In this document: piece after piece, positions 53,327-64,000 of the stretch
Numbering within the stretch: the first letter of the stretch is position 1
How the letters are laid out: each line of letters begins with the position of its first letter
Assembly (NCBI RefSeq): GCF_000003815.2
Contig: NC_049981.1
Span: 698,934 to 762,933, forward strand
Direction: 5' to 3'
Source of the DNA: Branchiostoma floridae
Lineage: Eukaryota; Chordata; Leptocardii; Amphioxiformes; Branchiostomatidae
Length of the DNA: 64,000 nucleotides
Notes under the pieces: generated by a model
The model's input: the letters and a program-made list of their open reading frames with translations, nothing else
The model's database searches: none
What the model was told of the DNA's origin: nothing
Made by a program: the position numbers and the translations under genes

Positions 53327-55272
53327 CTTGCTTTCGTCTGCAGCAAAATTCACGTTTGTCACATGTAAGTCAACCCTAACTCCTTGTTTTTCAAAAGAGC
53401 CAATGCATCACTCTCCAAGCAGATGCTATTGCGAAAAAATGTGACTTTCTTATCATATACCGCGTTTTTGTCCGCTTTCCCCACATTCCTTGTTCTCGCT
53501 TTCTTTGTGGGACAACCGTAGTTGAGTAACAACAAAAGATGCGAAGTCTTGCCCGGCCAGCTGCAGGCAGAAGCATTTCTTTGATTTTTTTATATAAAAG
53601 AACGGAAATTAGGTCTAGGGCTAGCGGTAATGTGACCCTATCCTCACACCCGGGTCAAATGCAGTGATGCATATCTACATCCCAGCGGGAGTGGGAGGCC
53701 TGTGTCACAGGAACTAATCGCCAGTGCTTTCGTTATGTCCAAGCAGATGTATGGGGGGGGGGCAAAGTCATTATCCAAGGGCTAAACGGTGTCCAACTAT
53801 AAACATTCCAAAGTGACAAAAACAACTACGGATTTGGTGCTGTCGGTGTGTCAACATCTGCACACTTGCCACTAAGACCCATTTTTTTAAAACTATATAA
53901 ATCCCTATAACATTTTTGGTTGAAACGTACCGTAAGCTTTGAAAATGATAAGCACGTGTTCACGTGCTCCTGTTGGGGTAAAACACCCGACGTTTCTGAA
54001 CACAATATCAGCCTATACAGGTCCTGTCTCCCCCCACACAGGCAACCACTCCAGTTCCAGAATGCCATTGCCATATAAAACCACATATGACAGAAAATAT
54101 TTTGAAACAAAAACGGAAACAAAACTGTACAATAAAATTACTTACCATCCCGATCTGCTAATTAAACATAAATGAACTGCAGTTTCCCAACTCGCCAATT
54201 TGCCAACATGATGATCTTTTTTCTCGATGGCTGCCGTGCAAGGTGCATATCTAATCTATTTCATGTACTATCGCGGATACATTCCAAGAGCATTCCACTC
54301 CAGAAGCGGGTCTTATGATTCCTTAGAGAATAGATAGTTATGCTTGGATCAAGTTTGTTTTGTCAAATTTACCCAACACGCAGGGCGATCATTATAGCGA
54401 TCGAATCTTGAATACCCCTGATAATCATTCCACTTCAGTGTGCACGGGGGGGTGGGGTGGTGTACTGACAAGAGGAACAGGTACCGGTTGTTACTGGTAT
54501 AAATATAATACTTTGACGTTTTATGATTACTTTTTTTTAAGTAGACGACATTTGAGCACACACACATCAGCAAAACTGCCAGCCAACGCGTTTCATTATT
54601 TTTTGTGGGTCATTCTTTAGTAATCCGTCCATTTATAACATAGTCTTTCTAGATAGCAGAGTGCACATGTTTTCTTGAAAAGTCTATGTATCCCAAATCT
54701 CTGTATCCCAAGAGTCTAGACTCTCTAGTCTTCAAACTTTCTGTGTACCTTCCTTCATATCTGATAGCCTTTCGACTGCTTTCGTTGAGCAAGAAATTGT
54801 ACCCGATGTCAGCCATACAAGCAGGTTCGGCGCTACCATTTTACTTTGACATAGTTTCAACGTCTTATACTTTGTATCCCAAGATGGGATAGTCTTCAAA
54901 CTTTTTATATCTCCTTTTGTGTGTGATAGTCACTAACTGCTTCGTAAATCTTATCCCGAATATCGTTAACGAGAAAGTGTAGGGTGAATTTGTATCCCCA
55001 AAAATATCATCTATACAACAGACCCATTTGAAGGGTTTACAGTACTGCACACAACGGGCACAGGGCCGGCCATCTGGATGTTAATCCCAGGCAATCCACA
55101 TACTTGAAAATCAAGTTAATTAGATGATAATCAGCTGTTAATGGCCGTTACACACGCCCAGGCGTATGTCCTTTTCTGTGTGATTCCAAGACGCTAGTGG
55201 ACATTTGAAGCCTTTTGAAAAGCATTGTCAGCCCACGAAAAGTTCGCTGAAGTTAGACGGATATGCTTAGAC

Positions 55273-56345
55273 CGGTCGGTGACATGGCATCGGCCGTTTC
55301 TAATGGTAACGAACGACGGGCGGAAAAAAACAACAACACCGTAAGTACCCACCGGGTCAGGCAGGGTCAGGCAGTGTCATGTTTTCCCATCGTTTATGTT
55401 CTGAGCTTGGAGTTCCCTGCTGTGAGATTGGTTGATTCATGTTCTCAGATCCGACATGATCGACACGTTTTTAATTAGTCAGGCCTTGTGACCCTAAGTG
55501 TAGTGACCTTTAGCATACTCAGTGACTCACCCATCTTAACTGCGTGCATCAGGTATTAAAATGTAAAATCAGCTTTAAAATGTTTTATAACTTGGAATGT
55601 CAAGAGAAAGGCACCAACCATTCGGGGACGTATTGATATAGTAGAACTTAGCTGTTTTTTCTCCAACCTATCAGGTGACTCACTCAAGACCCCTTCCAAC
55701 CCTGTCGCAATCCCTAAAACGCTAATTAAAAAATAATTAATTACCAACCACAACTTCCACACAACAGACACGCTACCACGAAAAAGTAGGTGGTACATAT
55801 TCTCAGGTTGGGTATATAGCAGGGATTCGTAGTGGCCAAGATTTAATGAGGAGCCAACAAGTAAAAATTCGGGCCACTACTCATTGATTCAACCTTTGCT
55901 TGGAGAATAGTGATTCATATCTGCTACACGCTGATTCACCTGAAGAGACCAAATACAACCAACATTTCTTTTCAATCACATGAATTTCCTATGTATGTTT
56001 TATTAGACTGTCGCCCAACATATGACACAAATGTCATCCCACCTTCCTAATAGCCCTTTAAAACTTTGTTCACAGGAGCCCCTGTACAAGACCAACGACT
56101 TCATGGTCGTCCCGCCCGGCAGACTACAACGATGCTCAAGAGATGGTACCCTGGTTTGTGAAGGTCATCACCACCTACCCGGACAAACAGCACCTGAAAC
56201 TCCAATGGCACGTGCCGAACAACGACGGGGTGTATGTGAAGGAGTCGAGTGAGAACAAGCCTCTCAAAGAATACACTGTCAAGTATGGGGAGATCGTTGC
56301 TGTACATCTGTCACAAAATAAGACACATACTCCACTGGCCGGCTG
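55273..56345 (+). pseudogene. Possible two-exon gene with a frameshift
   Basis: Exon 1 (about 55264-55339) encodes MLRPVGDMASAVSNGNERRA and then EKNNNT, ending at a good donor, ACC|GTAAGT, phase 0. Exon 2 (56076-56345) follows a strong acceptor (TTTGTTCACAG) and starts EPLYKTNDFMVVPP in phase 0. At about 56116-56120 the protein-like frame shifts by one base and continues ADYNDAQEMVPWFVKVIT, then YPDKQHLKLQWHVPNNDGVY, ending HLSQNKTHTPLAG and a stop. Either an assembly or sequence error adds one base, or this is a broken gene. The second part has the look of a small beta-rich domain; no family is recognised. Joining the two exons is an inference from matching phase. Confidence 0.4.
55798..55910. 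mobile_element. MITE family B, hairpin copy with damaged left end
   Basis: Right end CAACCTTTGCTTGGAGAATA. The left arm TATTCTCA then GGTTGGGTATAT lacks the CAAGCAG part. The interior arms GTAGTGGCCAAGATTT and AAAATTCGGGCCACTAC pair, so most of the 113 bp can fold on itself. It lies in the intron of the possible gene at 55273-56345. Confidence 0.55.
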
Positions 56346-57017
56346 ACTTCCCTTGTGTCCTATAGACTCTATTTGTCCAATTTCTACAATTAGACCACCG
56401 ATCCGCGGATCCTGGTAGAGGCTAGTGGCAGAGATAGAGAGGGCCTAGAACGCTTGATTGAATTGATTAGATGATGCATTACTTATTCTACTACGAAACG
56501 TCTTGCCTGGATTGGTGATTGGAGCATAAAATAATTCGGTTGCCTGACGACTGAAACAAGACTAATGGTGTGTGGTCATAATGATATTCCTATGTCTCTT
56601 TTAATGTACACCTGTGTTAGAAAAATGTGGGTAAGACAATTAGGAAAGAAAGACTTACATGTTTTCTCCAGTTGTCAGGAGGAAGGATTTCTAAAGTTAT
56701 ATTTGCATTTCTATTTGGATTTCTTAATCTCCCTGCGTGAAATATAACTTTCTACATACACCCAATACGCGTGTCCAGTGTCCAAGAAAGTACAACAGTG
56801 ACTTCTTCAGTGTAGTGTACCGCTTTCCATGATGCTATTAATGCAGTGTAATAGTACTATTGTCAATGTTGACATTCATTGTAGACTATCAGATGAATAC
56901 AAAACTAAAACTTTTATCGGACCGTTGATTAGTGTGAGATAATAGGAACAAGGTATTGCACCATTTAACTTCCATTCTTTTACAGAGAATCGCTTCTAGG
57001 AACAGGACCGTTATTAA
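56346..57017. other. Stretch without recognised genes
   Basis: AT-rich flank between the possible pseudogene and the 25-bp minisatellite. Confidence 0.4.
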
Positions 57018-57585
57018 TGTTTAGCCGCTCTGGTGACACGAGGCTTTTAGCCGCGCTGAAGGTACAAGGCTGTGGGGGCTTTTAACCGCGCTGTATCCGG
57101 CGGCTTTTAGCCGCGCTGTGTCCGGCGGCTTTTAGCCGCGCTGTGACCGGCGGCTTTTAACCGGGCTGTGACCGGCGGCTTTTAACCGCGCTGTGTCGGG
57201 CGACTGTTAGCTGTGCTGTGACCGGCAGCTTTTAACCGCGCTGTGACCGGCGGCTTTTAACCGCGCTGCAACGGGCGGCTTTTAGCCGCGCTGTGACCGG
57301 CGGCTTTTCACCGCTCTGTGTCGGGCGGCTTTTAGCCGCTCTGTGACCGGCGGCTTTTAACCGCGCTGCAATGTGCGGCTTTTAACCGCGCTGTGTAAGG
57401 CGGCTTTTAGCCGCGCAGTATCAGGCGGCTTTTAACCGCGCTGCAACGGGCGGCTGTCAGCCGCGCTGTGACCGGCGGCTTTTAACCGCACTGAAGGCAC
57501 CGGCGGCTTTTAACCGTGCTGTGACCGGCGGCTTTTAGCCGCGCTGATGGCCTACGGTGGCTTTTAGCCGCGCTGATGGCGCTTA
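57018..57585. repeat. 25-bp hairpin minisatellite, about 22 units
   Basis: The unit is GGCGGCTTTTAGCCGCGCTG plus TGACC, with a regular 25-bp step (for example 57124, 57149, 57174). It contains GCGGCT TTT AGCCGC, a perfect 6-bp-arm hairpin. About half the units carry AACCGC instead of AGCCGC, which breaks one pair. Edge units vary in length. Confidence 0.9.
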
Positions 57586-57888
57586 ATTATAGCATACTCT
57601 GCAGCTTCACTTTCAACATTTGGGTATCTTGAGGTTTGAAAATTCGAGACGAAAAAAGGGAATAAATTGGATTTTCCCTTTTAAATTTGGATCGTGTTTG
57701 CATTTACCCGCATGTTATCTTTATATAACACTATCATGGAGCTAGATGACGCTGGCCAATGGTAAGATTCCATGGCACTCACTCGGTAGTTTCTTCCATG
57801 GTTACAGGAACTGTCATGTATTATGATACAATATCCATCTCAGGCGGGTCATTAACCTATGGCATCTCTTGTATATCATCCTTACAAT

Positions 57889-58106
57889 AACAACGGATGC
57901 TGTTTCAAACGTCTCCCGTCCAAAGTCATATCCAGCTGCGTGAGTAACTGCTTTTTGGCGTATCTTATTACCTGGTTGTCTAATCTTCATCGACGTAACA
58001 ACGGATGTTGTTTCAAACGTCTGACCGCTTCCACCCAAAGTCATATCCAGCTGCGTCGATGTAGGTTAGACATCCAGGTAATAAGATACGCCAAAAATAG
58101 TTACTC
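57889..58106. repeat. Combined direct and inverted repeat
   Basis: A 53-59-bp block (AACAACGGATG, then GTTTCAAACGTCT, then AAAGTCATATCCAGCTGCG) occurs at 57889-57941 and 57997-58055. Between and after them, arms 57942-57995 and 58054-58106 are inverted copies (GGCGTATCTTATTACCTGG and its inverse). The outer part is a stem-loop that encloses one of the direct copies. Confidence 0.8.
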
Positions 58107-58296
58107 AAGCAACTGGATATGGTTTTGAAACGGTCAGACGTTTCGGAAAGAATCCACTTTCCTTCGTCAGTGACACTGAAGTGATCTGCAAGAAACAGAT
58201 TTCCTTTGAAATCCAAATTGTCTTCAGCTTGACTTTGGCTTAGCTTTGTTTTCTTTGGAATCCAAAATTGTCTTCAGTCTGAATTGTCTTACAACC

Positions 58297-58396
58297 NNNN
58301 NNNNNNNNNNNNNNNNNNNNNNNNNNNNNNNNNNNNNNNNNNNNNNNNNNNNNNNNNNNNNNNNNNNNNNNNNNNNNNNNNNNNNNNNNNNNNNNN
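58297..58396. other. Assembly gap, 100 N
   Basis: Exactly 100 N, at the left edge of the satellite. Confidence 0.95.
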
Positions 58397-60960
58397 ACTC
58401 ATCGTTCACGGGAGCCAGTTATCCTCGATGTAGGTCAGACAGGCAGGTCTGATGCAAGTCTAAGTCTAAGGGCAGATAACTTAGTAGCTTCTTCCTCCCA
58501 CCTTCTGCTTCACTTATGGTCCAACGTCATGAGAAATGTGACATGCTTCAGTAGGTAATGACTGGGATAAGTTTTGTCAGTGATCTGGAATAAGTTTTGT
58601 CCCATCTGAAGAGCCCGAACAAACGTAGTTGCTGTTCCCACACGTGAATGACAAACAGTCACCCCGGGGGTTTGCCTTAGGACAATGAACTTGTGTAAAG
58701 GCTCTGTACTCCGATATCTTCATCCTGCACGGGGGCCAGTTATCCTCGCCGTAGGACAAACAGGCAGGGAGGATGGAAGTCTGAGTCTACGGGCAGATAG
58801 TTCAGTGGCTTGCCCTGGGCTTGAGAAGCCACATGAGACATCAACAAGCAGTAACTTAGGCTTGATTGATTGCTCGACCACGAGTAAATACCGATGATGA
58901 TGACCTTCCTCCCATGAAGAACATGTTACCACACGTGAATGACAAACATGCACCCCAGGAATTTATCTTTGGATGTTGAGCTCATGGGATCAAAAGCTCT
59001 TTGTCCTGATATCTGTATCCCGCACGAGCGCAAGTTATCCTCTCGGTAGAGAAGACAGGCAGTGGAGAATGTAAGTCCGAGTCTTAGAGCAAATAAGTTC
59101 AGTGGCTTCTCCCTCATACCTTGTACTTCACAAAGGATCTAACGTCATAAGTAATTTGTAATCAGTACATTCATGCTTCGGCAGCTAATGACTTTTTAAG
59201 ACAGCCCAGTGAACTGTCCCAACTGACGTGACCGAACAAACGTAGTAGAAATGTTCCCACACGTGATTGACAACCTTTCACTCCAGGGATTTGCCCTATG
59301 ATAGTGAGCTTATGGGATTGAAGGCACCATGTCCTCATATTTTCATCCTGTACAGAGGCCAGTTATCCTCGCTGTAGGACAGACAGGTAGGATAGGACGG
59401 AGTCTAGGGAAAGATAGCTCAGTGGCTTGCCCTGGGCTTGAGTAGCCACATGAGTAATCCACAAGCGGTAACTGAGGCTTGATTGAGCTGACATGAACTT
59501 AATATATGCTCGGCCACAAACAAATGCTGCTGCTGCTGCTGCTGATCTTCCTCCCAACTTCGTACTTCACAAATGATCTTACGGCATGAGTAATTTGGAA
59601 TCATTTATCCATGCCTCTATAGCTAATGAATTTTGTAAAAAGTATTTCAGACAGCCCAGTGAACTTGGAGCCCGAACAAATGTAGTAGAACATGTCCCCA
59701 CACGTGAACGATAACTTTTTTCTCACGGGATTTGCCACATGAGACATCGTCATTCACAGACAGTAACTGAGGCTTGATTGAGCTGACATGAACTTATGAT
59801 GATGCTACTAGCGGATGCCGATGATGACGATCTCCCTCCCAACTTTGTGTTTCACAAATAATCTAACGACATGAGTAATTTCTAAACAGGGCATCCATGC
59901 TTCAGCAACTAATGACTTTTTCCAAAAGAGTTCTTCAGATAACCCAGTGAACTGGGATAAGTTTTGTCCCATCTGACGTGCCCGAACAAACGTAATAGAG
60001 CGTGTTGACGTGAATGACAAACAGTCACCCCAGGAATTTGCCTTAGGACAATGAACTTGTGTAAAGGCTCTGTACTCTGATATCTTCACCCCGCACGAGA
60101 GCCAGTTATCCTCGCTGTAGGACAAACATTTTAAAAAAGCTCTTTCAGATAGCCCAGTGAACAGTGAACTAAAGTTTTGTCCCATCTAAAAAGCCCGAAC
60201 AAACGTGGTAGAACATGTTCCCACATTGAATGACAAACATTTACCCCAGGGAATTGCCCTATGGTAGTGAGCTTGTGGGATCAAAAACTCTGTTCTGATG
60301 TTCTGATATCTTCACCCCGCACGGGAGCCAGTTATCCTCGCTGTAGGACAGAAAGGCAGGGCGGTTGGAGGTCTAAATCTAAGGACAGACAAGCTCAGTG
60401 GTTTCTCCCTCATAGCTTGTACTTCACAAATGATCTAACGACATGGGTAATTTGGAATCAGTACATCCATGCTTCAGCAGCTGATGATTTTGTAATAAAA
60501 GTCTTTCAGATAGCCCAATGATCTTGGACAAGATTTTTCTCACATGAAGAGCCAGAGCAAACGTAGTAGGACATGTTCCCAGGGATGGGAAAGCTCTATG
60601 CTTTGATGTTTTCATCGTTCACGGGAGCCAGTTTGCCTCGATGTAGGTCAGACAGGCAGGGATGATGCAAGTCCAAGTCTAAGGGCAGATAACTTAGTAG
60701 CTTCTTCCTCCCACCTTCTGCTTCACTTATGGTCCAACGTAATGAGAAATGTTACATGTTTCAGTAGGTAAAGACTTTCAGATAGCCCAGTGATCTGGGA
60801 TACGTTTTGTCCCATCTGAAGAGCCCGAACAAACATAGCAGAACATGTTCCCACACGTGAATGGCAAAGCTAAGATTCACCCCAGAGATTTGCGTTAGAA
60901 AACGGAGCTTATGGGATCAAAAGCTCGCTGCTCTGATATTTCCATTCTGCACGGTTGATA
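58397..60960. repeat. Degenerate satellite array, unit about 0.3-0.6 kb
   Basis: The landmark CCGAACAAACGTAGT (with variants) occurs near 58615, 59232, 59672, 59982, 60195, 60551 and 60825. Units share CAGATAGCCCAGTGA, GTTTTGTCCCATCTGA, GTTCCCACACGTGAATGACA, GCCAGTTATCCTCGCTGTAG and GCTTCACAAATGATCTAACG. Unequal spacing reflects deletions and duplications within units. More copies lie at 63060-63300 and 63840-64000, so the array continues past the window. Confidence 0.85.
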
Positions 60961-61319
60961 TTTCCATCCAGTAGGGGAGGCAGGGGGTGAGCTCACGCTG
61001 AGGGCAGATCGCTTAATGCGGCTTTGCTGCCACAAACACCCGTGACATTCATGTAGACAGACATCAGGGAGAAAGCCACATCCCTCATAAATGTCACGGG
61101 AGTTAAGTACCACATGTTCTCCATGTGTGGTACCGATGGTTGTCTGTGATATTTTTAAAAGTTGAGTGATGTTGATTTTATACTCTACAGTCTAAGCTGC
61201 CCCAGAATACAACTCGGGGATCGAGATTTCCCTTATGTGGACATATTATCACTGTCGACTTTGGATAGACTTAGCAAAGTTTCGTTCTGTGAATGGGATA
61301 TTATCTAAGGAACCACCAT

Positions 61320-61561
61320 TGCCACATTGGCCAGGTGGCTCTTATGCAAAGATGGTCACTAACAAAAGTTTGACTGTATATCAATGACCAGGTGGTCCTT
61401 ATGTAGAGGTGGTCACTAGTACAGGGTTGACTGTATATCAATGGTCAGCTGGTCCTTATGTAGAGGTGGTCACTAGTACAGGTTTGACTGTATATCAATG
61501 GCCAGGTGGTCCTTATGTAGAGGTGGTCACTAGTACAGGTTTGACTGTATATCAATGGCCT
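61320..61561. repeat. 57-bp tandem repeat running into a gap
   Basis: GGTCCTTATGTAGAGGTGGT recurs at 61394, 61451 and 61508 (57-bp step), with a diverged unit before. Each unit ends GGTTTGACTGTATATCAATG. The unit looks like a tandem copy of the end of the ACAGTCAAACCTG element at 14964 and 17740. The array is cut by the 894-N gap; its open frame only reflects 57 being a multiple of 3. Confidence 0.85.
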
Positions 61562-62455
61562 NNNNNNNNNNNNNNNNNNNNNNNNNNNNNNNNNNNNNNN
61601 NNNNNNNNNNNNNNNNNNNNNNNNNNNNNNNNNNNNNNNNNNNNNNNNNNNNNNNNNNNNNNNNNNNNNNNNNNNNNNNNNNNNNNNNNNNNNNNNNNNN
61701 NNNNNNNNNNNNNNNNNNNNNNNNNNNNNNNNNNNNNNNNNNNNNNNNNNNNNNNNNNNNNNNNNNNNNNNNNNNNNNNNNNNNNNNNNNNNNNNNNNNN
61801 NNNNNNNNNNNNNNNNNNNNNNNNNNNNNNNNNNNNNNNNNNNNNNNNNNNNNNNNNNNNNNNNNNNNNNNNNNNNNNNNNNNNNNNNNNNNNNNNNNNN
61901 NNNNNNNNNNNNNNNNNNNNNNNNNNNNNNNNNNNNNNNNNNNNNNNNNNNNNNNNNNNNNNNNNNNNNNNNNNNNNNNNNNNNNNNNNNNNNNNNNNNN
62001 NNNNNNNNNNNNNNNNNNNNNNNNNNNNNNNNNNNNNNNNNNNNNNNNNNNNNNNNNNNNNNNNNNNNNNNNNNNNNNNNNNNNNNNNNNNNNNNNNNNN
62101 NNNNNNNNNNNNNNNNNNNNNNNNNNNNNNNNNNNNNNNNNNNNNNNNNNNNNNNNNNNNNNNNNNNNNNNNNNNNNNNNNNNNNNNNNNNNNNNNNNNN
62201 NNNNNNNNNNNNNNNNNNNNNNNNNNNNNNNNNNNNNNNNNNNNNNNNNNNNNNNNNNNNNNNNNNNNNNNNNNNNNNNNNNNNNNNNNNNNNNNNNNNN
62301 NNNNNNNNNNNNNNNNNNNNNNNNNNNNNNNNNNNNNNNNNNNNNNNNNNNNNNNNNNNNNNNNNNNNNNNNNNNNNNNNNNNNNNNNNNNNNNNNNNNN
62401 NNNNNNNNNNNNNNNNNNNNNNNNNNNNNNNNNNNNNNNNNNNNNNNNNNNNNNN
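61562..62455. other. Assembly gap, 894 N
   Basis: A sized gap at the end of the 57-bp tandem repeat; probably more repeat. Confidence 0.95.
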
Positions 62456-62772
62456 TCTATCATATTCTACTTTATATCAGTGAGCCTTTTATGAAATCCA
62501 TATGGTCTGAAAATATGCTATGGGACTGCAGCTCCAGTTCCTGTCAAAAAGTTTGACAACTTTCTACAGCACATCAAAGTTGGTGGGTCAGTTATTCAGG
62601 CAGAAGGGTGAAAATTGTCTTAACTCAACGAGAACACTGCCGTGTACGTGGAGCGTCCTTGTGGCCTCCTCCCATTATGGGCGCTGTAAAGACCGGACAG
62701 AGGAAAAATGAAAAAGAAAAAGCAGGAAAAAGCAGGACGTGCGGTTCCTGCTTTACGCCCACAGGATAGACC

Positions 62773-62968
62773 CACTTGTGTGCACGTGAGATTCTGGCTT
62801 GTTCTTTCTCATTATTGTAGCTTGGATCAAGAATTTCAGGTTGAACAGGACGCTGTAATACACAGTTGTGCACTTGTGTGCACGTGAGGTTCTGGATTGT
62901 TCTTTCTCATTATTGTAGCTTGGATCAAGAATTTCAGGTTGAACAGGACGCTGTTCATACAGGATGAA
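62773..62968. repeat. 98-bp tandem duplication, two copies
   Basis: CACTTGTGTGCACGTGAG starts copies at 62773 and 62871. Both contain GTTCTTTCTCATTATTGTAG and TTTCAGGTTGAACAGGACGC. Nearly identical, so recent. Confidence 0.9.
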
Positions 62969-63059
62969 CATTGTGCGTCATAAAAGTTAATGGCCCTCAC
63001 GTGGCTTCACATAAGCCACAAAATCATCCAGGCTATTGGTAATTTGACTTTGACTTTAT

Positions 63060-63300
63060 TCCGATACACAATCAGCTTCATCTGAAGTCGATACGGCCAT
63101 GTATCAGCAGGTAACGACTTTTCAAAAGTCTTTCAGGCAGCCCAGTGATCTGGAATGGGGTTTGTCCAATCTGAAGAGTCCGAACAAATGTAAAACAGCA
63201 CGTTCCCACACGTGAATAGCAAACATTCACCCCAGGGATTAGCCTTGGGATATTGAGTTTATGGAAATGATCTGTGCTCTGATATCTTTATCATGTACAA
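63060..63300. repeat. Satellite unit outside the main array
   Basis: TTTCAGGCAGCCCAGTGATC, CCGAACAAATGTAA and CCCACACGTGAATAGCAAAC match the units at 58397-60960. Confidence 0.75.
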
Positions 63301-63319
63301 CTGTATCCTGGTAATATGC

Positions 63320-63663
63320 CCGGTTCGCTTGTAACCGCTTTCACAACACCTCTAGTGTGTCAAATATGCTAGATTCTTTGGGATGGGAATCGTTAGAAAA
63401 AAGGAGAAGGCTCACTCGAGTTGGCATGTTGTACAAAATCCAGCATGACTCTGCCCAGTGCCCCATTATTAAGAACAAATTGGTCTCACCACCTGCAAGG
63501 CAGAGGAGGGCGCATAGCCGACAACTGAAAAGGATAAACACAAGAACCCAGTACCGCAGTGGTTCCTTTCTACCCAGGTCAATCAGGGACTGGAACGCCC
63601 TTCAGTGTAGTACCGTGGAGGCGGCGACTTTTAACATCTTTAAGTCGCTGGCTGCCGCGGAAT
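63320..63663 (+). mobile_element. 5'-truncated non-LTR retrotransposon (reverse transcriptase C terminus)
   Basis: An open frame of about 100 residues reads MLDSLGWESLEKRRRLTRVG, then MLYKIQHDSAQCPIIKNKL, then SGSFLPRSIRDWNALQC. This is the conserved C-terminal pattern W..L..RR...R..MLYKI...R....SF.PR.I.DWN.L of CR1/Jockey-type polyproteins. No polymerase core is present, so this is a 5'-truncated copy inserted in the satellite. Confidence 0.8.
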
Positions 63664-63839
63664 AACCCAAGTTACTACAATCCCGGACAGCTCAATGGTG
63701 ATGGAACAGGCAGGCATGGTAAATGGATTAATGTGTAACGGATCATAGTTGATAAGACAGAAGTAAACCGACGCGTATGCGCACCACAAAAAGCCATAAT
63801 ATTCTACATGAAGAATGTGGGCTTTCAAAGAAGAAGAAT

Positions 63840-64000
63840 ATGTTAGGCAGGCGAGGATGGAAGTCTAAGTCTAAGGGCAGATATAACTCAGTAGCTTCTT
63901 CCTTCTGCTTCACAAATTGCCCAACGCCATGAGAAACGTACTTGGAATCCACTACATTCATGTCTCAGCAGCTAACGACCTAAAGTCCTTTCCAGATAGC
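63840..64000. repeat. Satellite unit at window end
   Basis: GTTAGGCAGGCGAGGATGG, AGTCTAAGTCTAAGGGCAGA and TCAGCAGCTAACGAC match the main array; cut by the window edge. Confidence 0.8.

Noticed and set aside
61409..62556. Very long open frames across N runs
   Set aside because: Almost entirely unknown bases; the known part is the 57-bp tandem repeat.

Overview
This is animal nuclear DNA, most likely from a lancelet (Branchiostoma) or a close invertebrate deuterostome. The reasons are compact multi-exon genes with GT-AG introns, single-copy vertebrate-type genes (MLX, PECR, HSPA8, a GALNT2-type transferase), tRNA-derived SINEs and many short terminal-inverted-repeat elements. The species is an inference. 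Eight N runs interrupt the window. Six are exactly 100 N, so they look like placeholders of unknown true size, and missing exons may lie in them.

Layout. 1-3.6 kb: a 39-bp minisatellite and a duplicated non-coding block. 3.6-6.1 kb (+): last five exons of a single-pass membrane protein with a SEA-like region. 7.6-10.3 kb: two degenerate tandem arrays, the second running into the 3' end of an EF-hand gene (10.2-10.6 kb, -). 10.6-19.2 kb: intergenic or intronic, with SINEs, a TTAA-type MITE and a 200-bp repeat. 19.3-20.7 kb (+): last three coding exons of MLX. 21.5-28.25 kb (-): complete eight-exon PECR, convergent with MLX, with several MITEs in its introns. 29.8-30.0 kb (-): last exon of an HSC70 gene. 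30.2-34.5 kb: a hAT DNA transposon with an intact transposase (-). 38.3-46.0 kb (+): three exons of a polypeptide GalNAc-transferase. 46-57 kb: sparse, with many MITEs and a possible frameshifted two-exon gene (55.27-56.35 kb). 57.0-57.6 kb: a 25-bp hairpin minisatellite. 57.9-64 kb: an inverted repeat, a long degenerate satellite, a 57-bp tandem repeat running into a gap, and a LINE fragment.

The genes do not form a pathway. MLX is a bHLH-zipper partner of MondoA/ChREBP, PECR is a peroxisomal enoyl-CoA reductase, HSC70 is a cytosolic chaperone and GALNT is a Golgi O-glycosylation enzyme. The most distinctive content is mobile DNA: a coding-intact hAT transposase, at least eight recognisable MITE families (one with near-complete hairpin structure and an apparent 9-bp target duplication), introns largely made of MITE, and tandem arrays that seem to derive from a gene tail or a transposon end.
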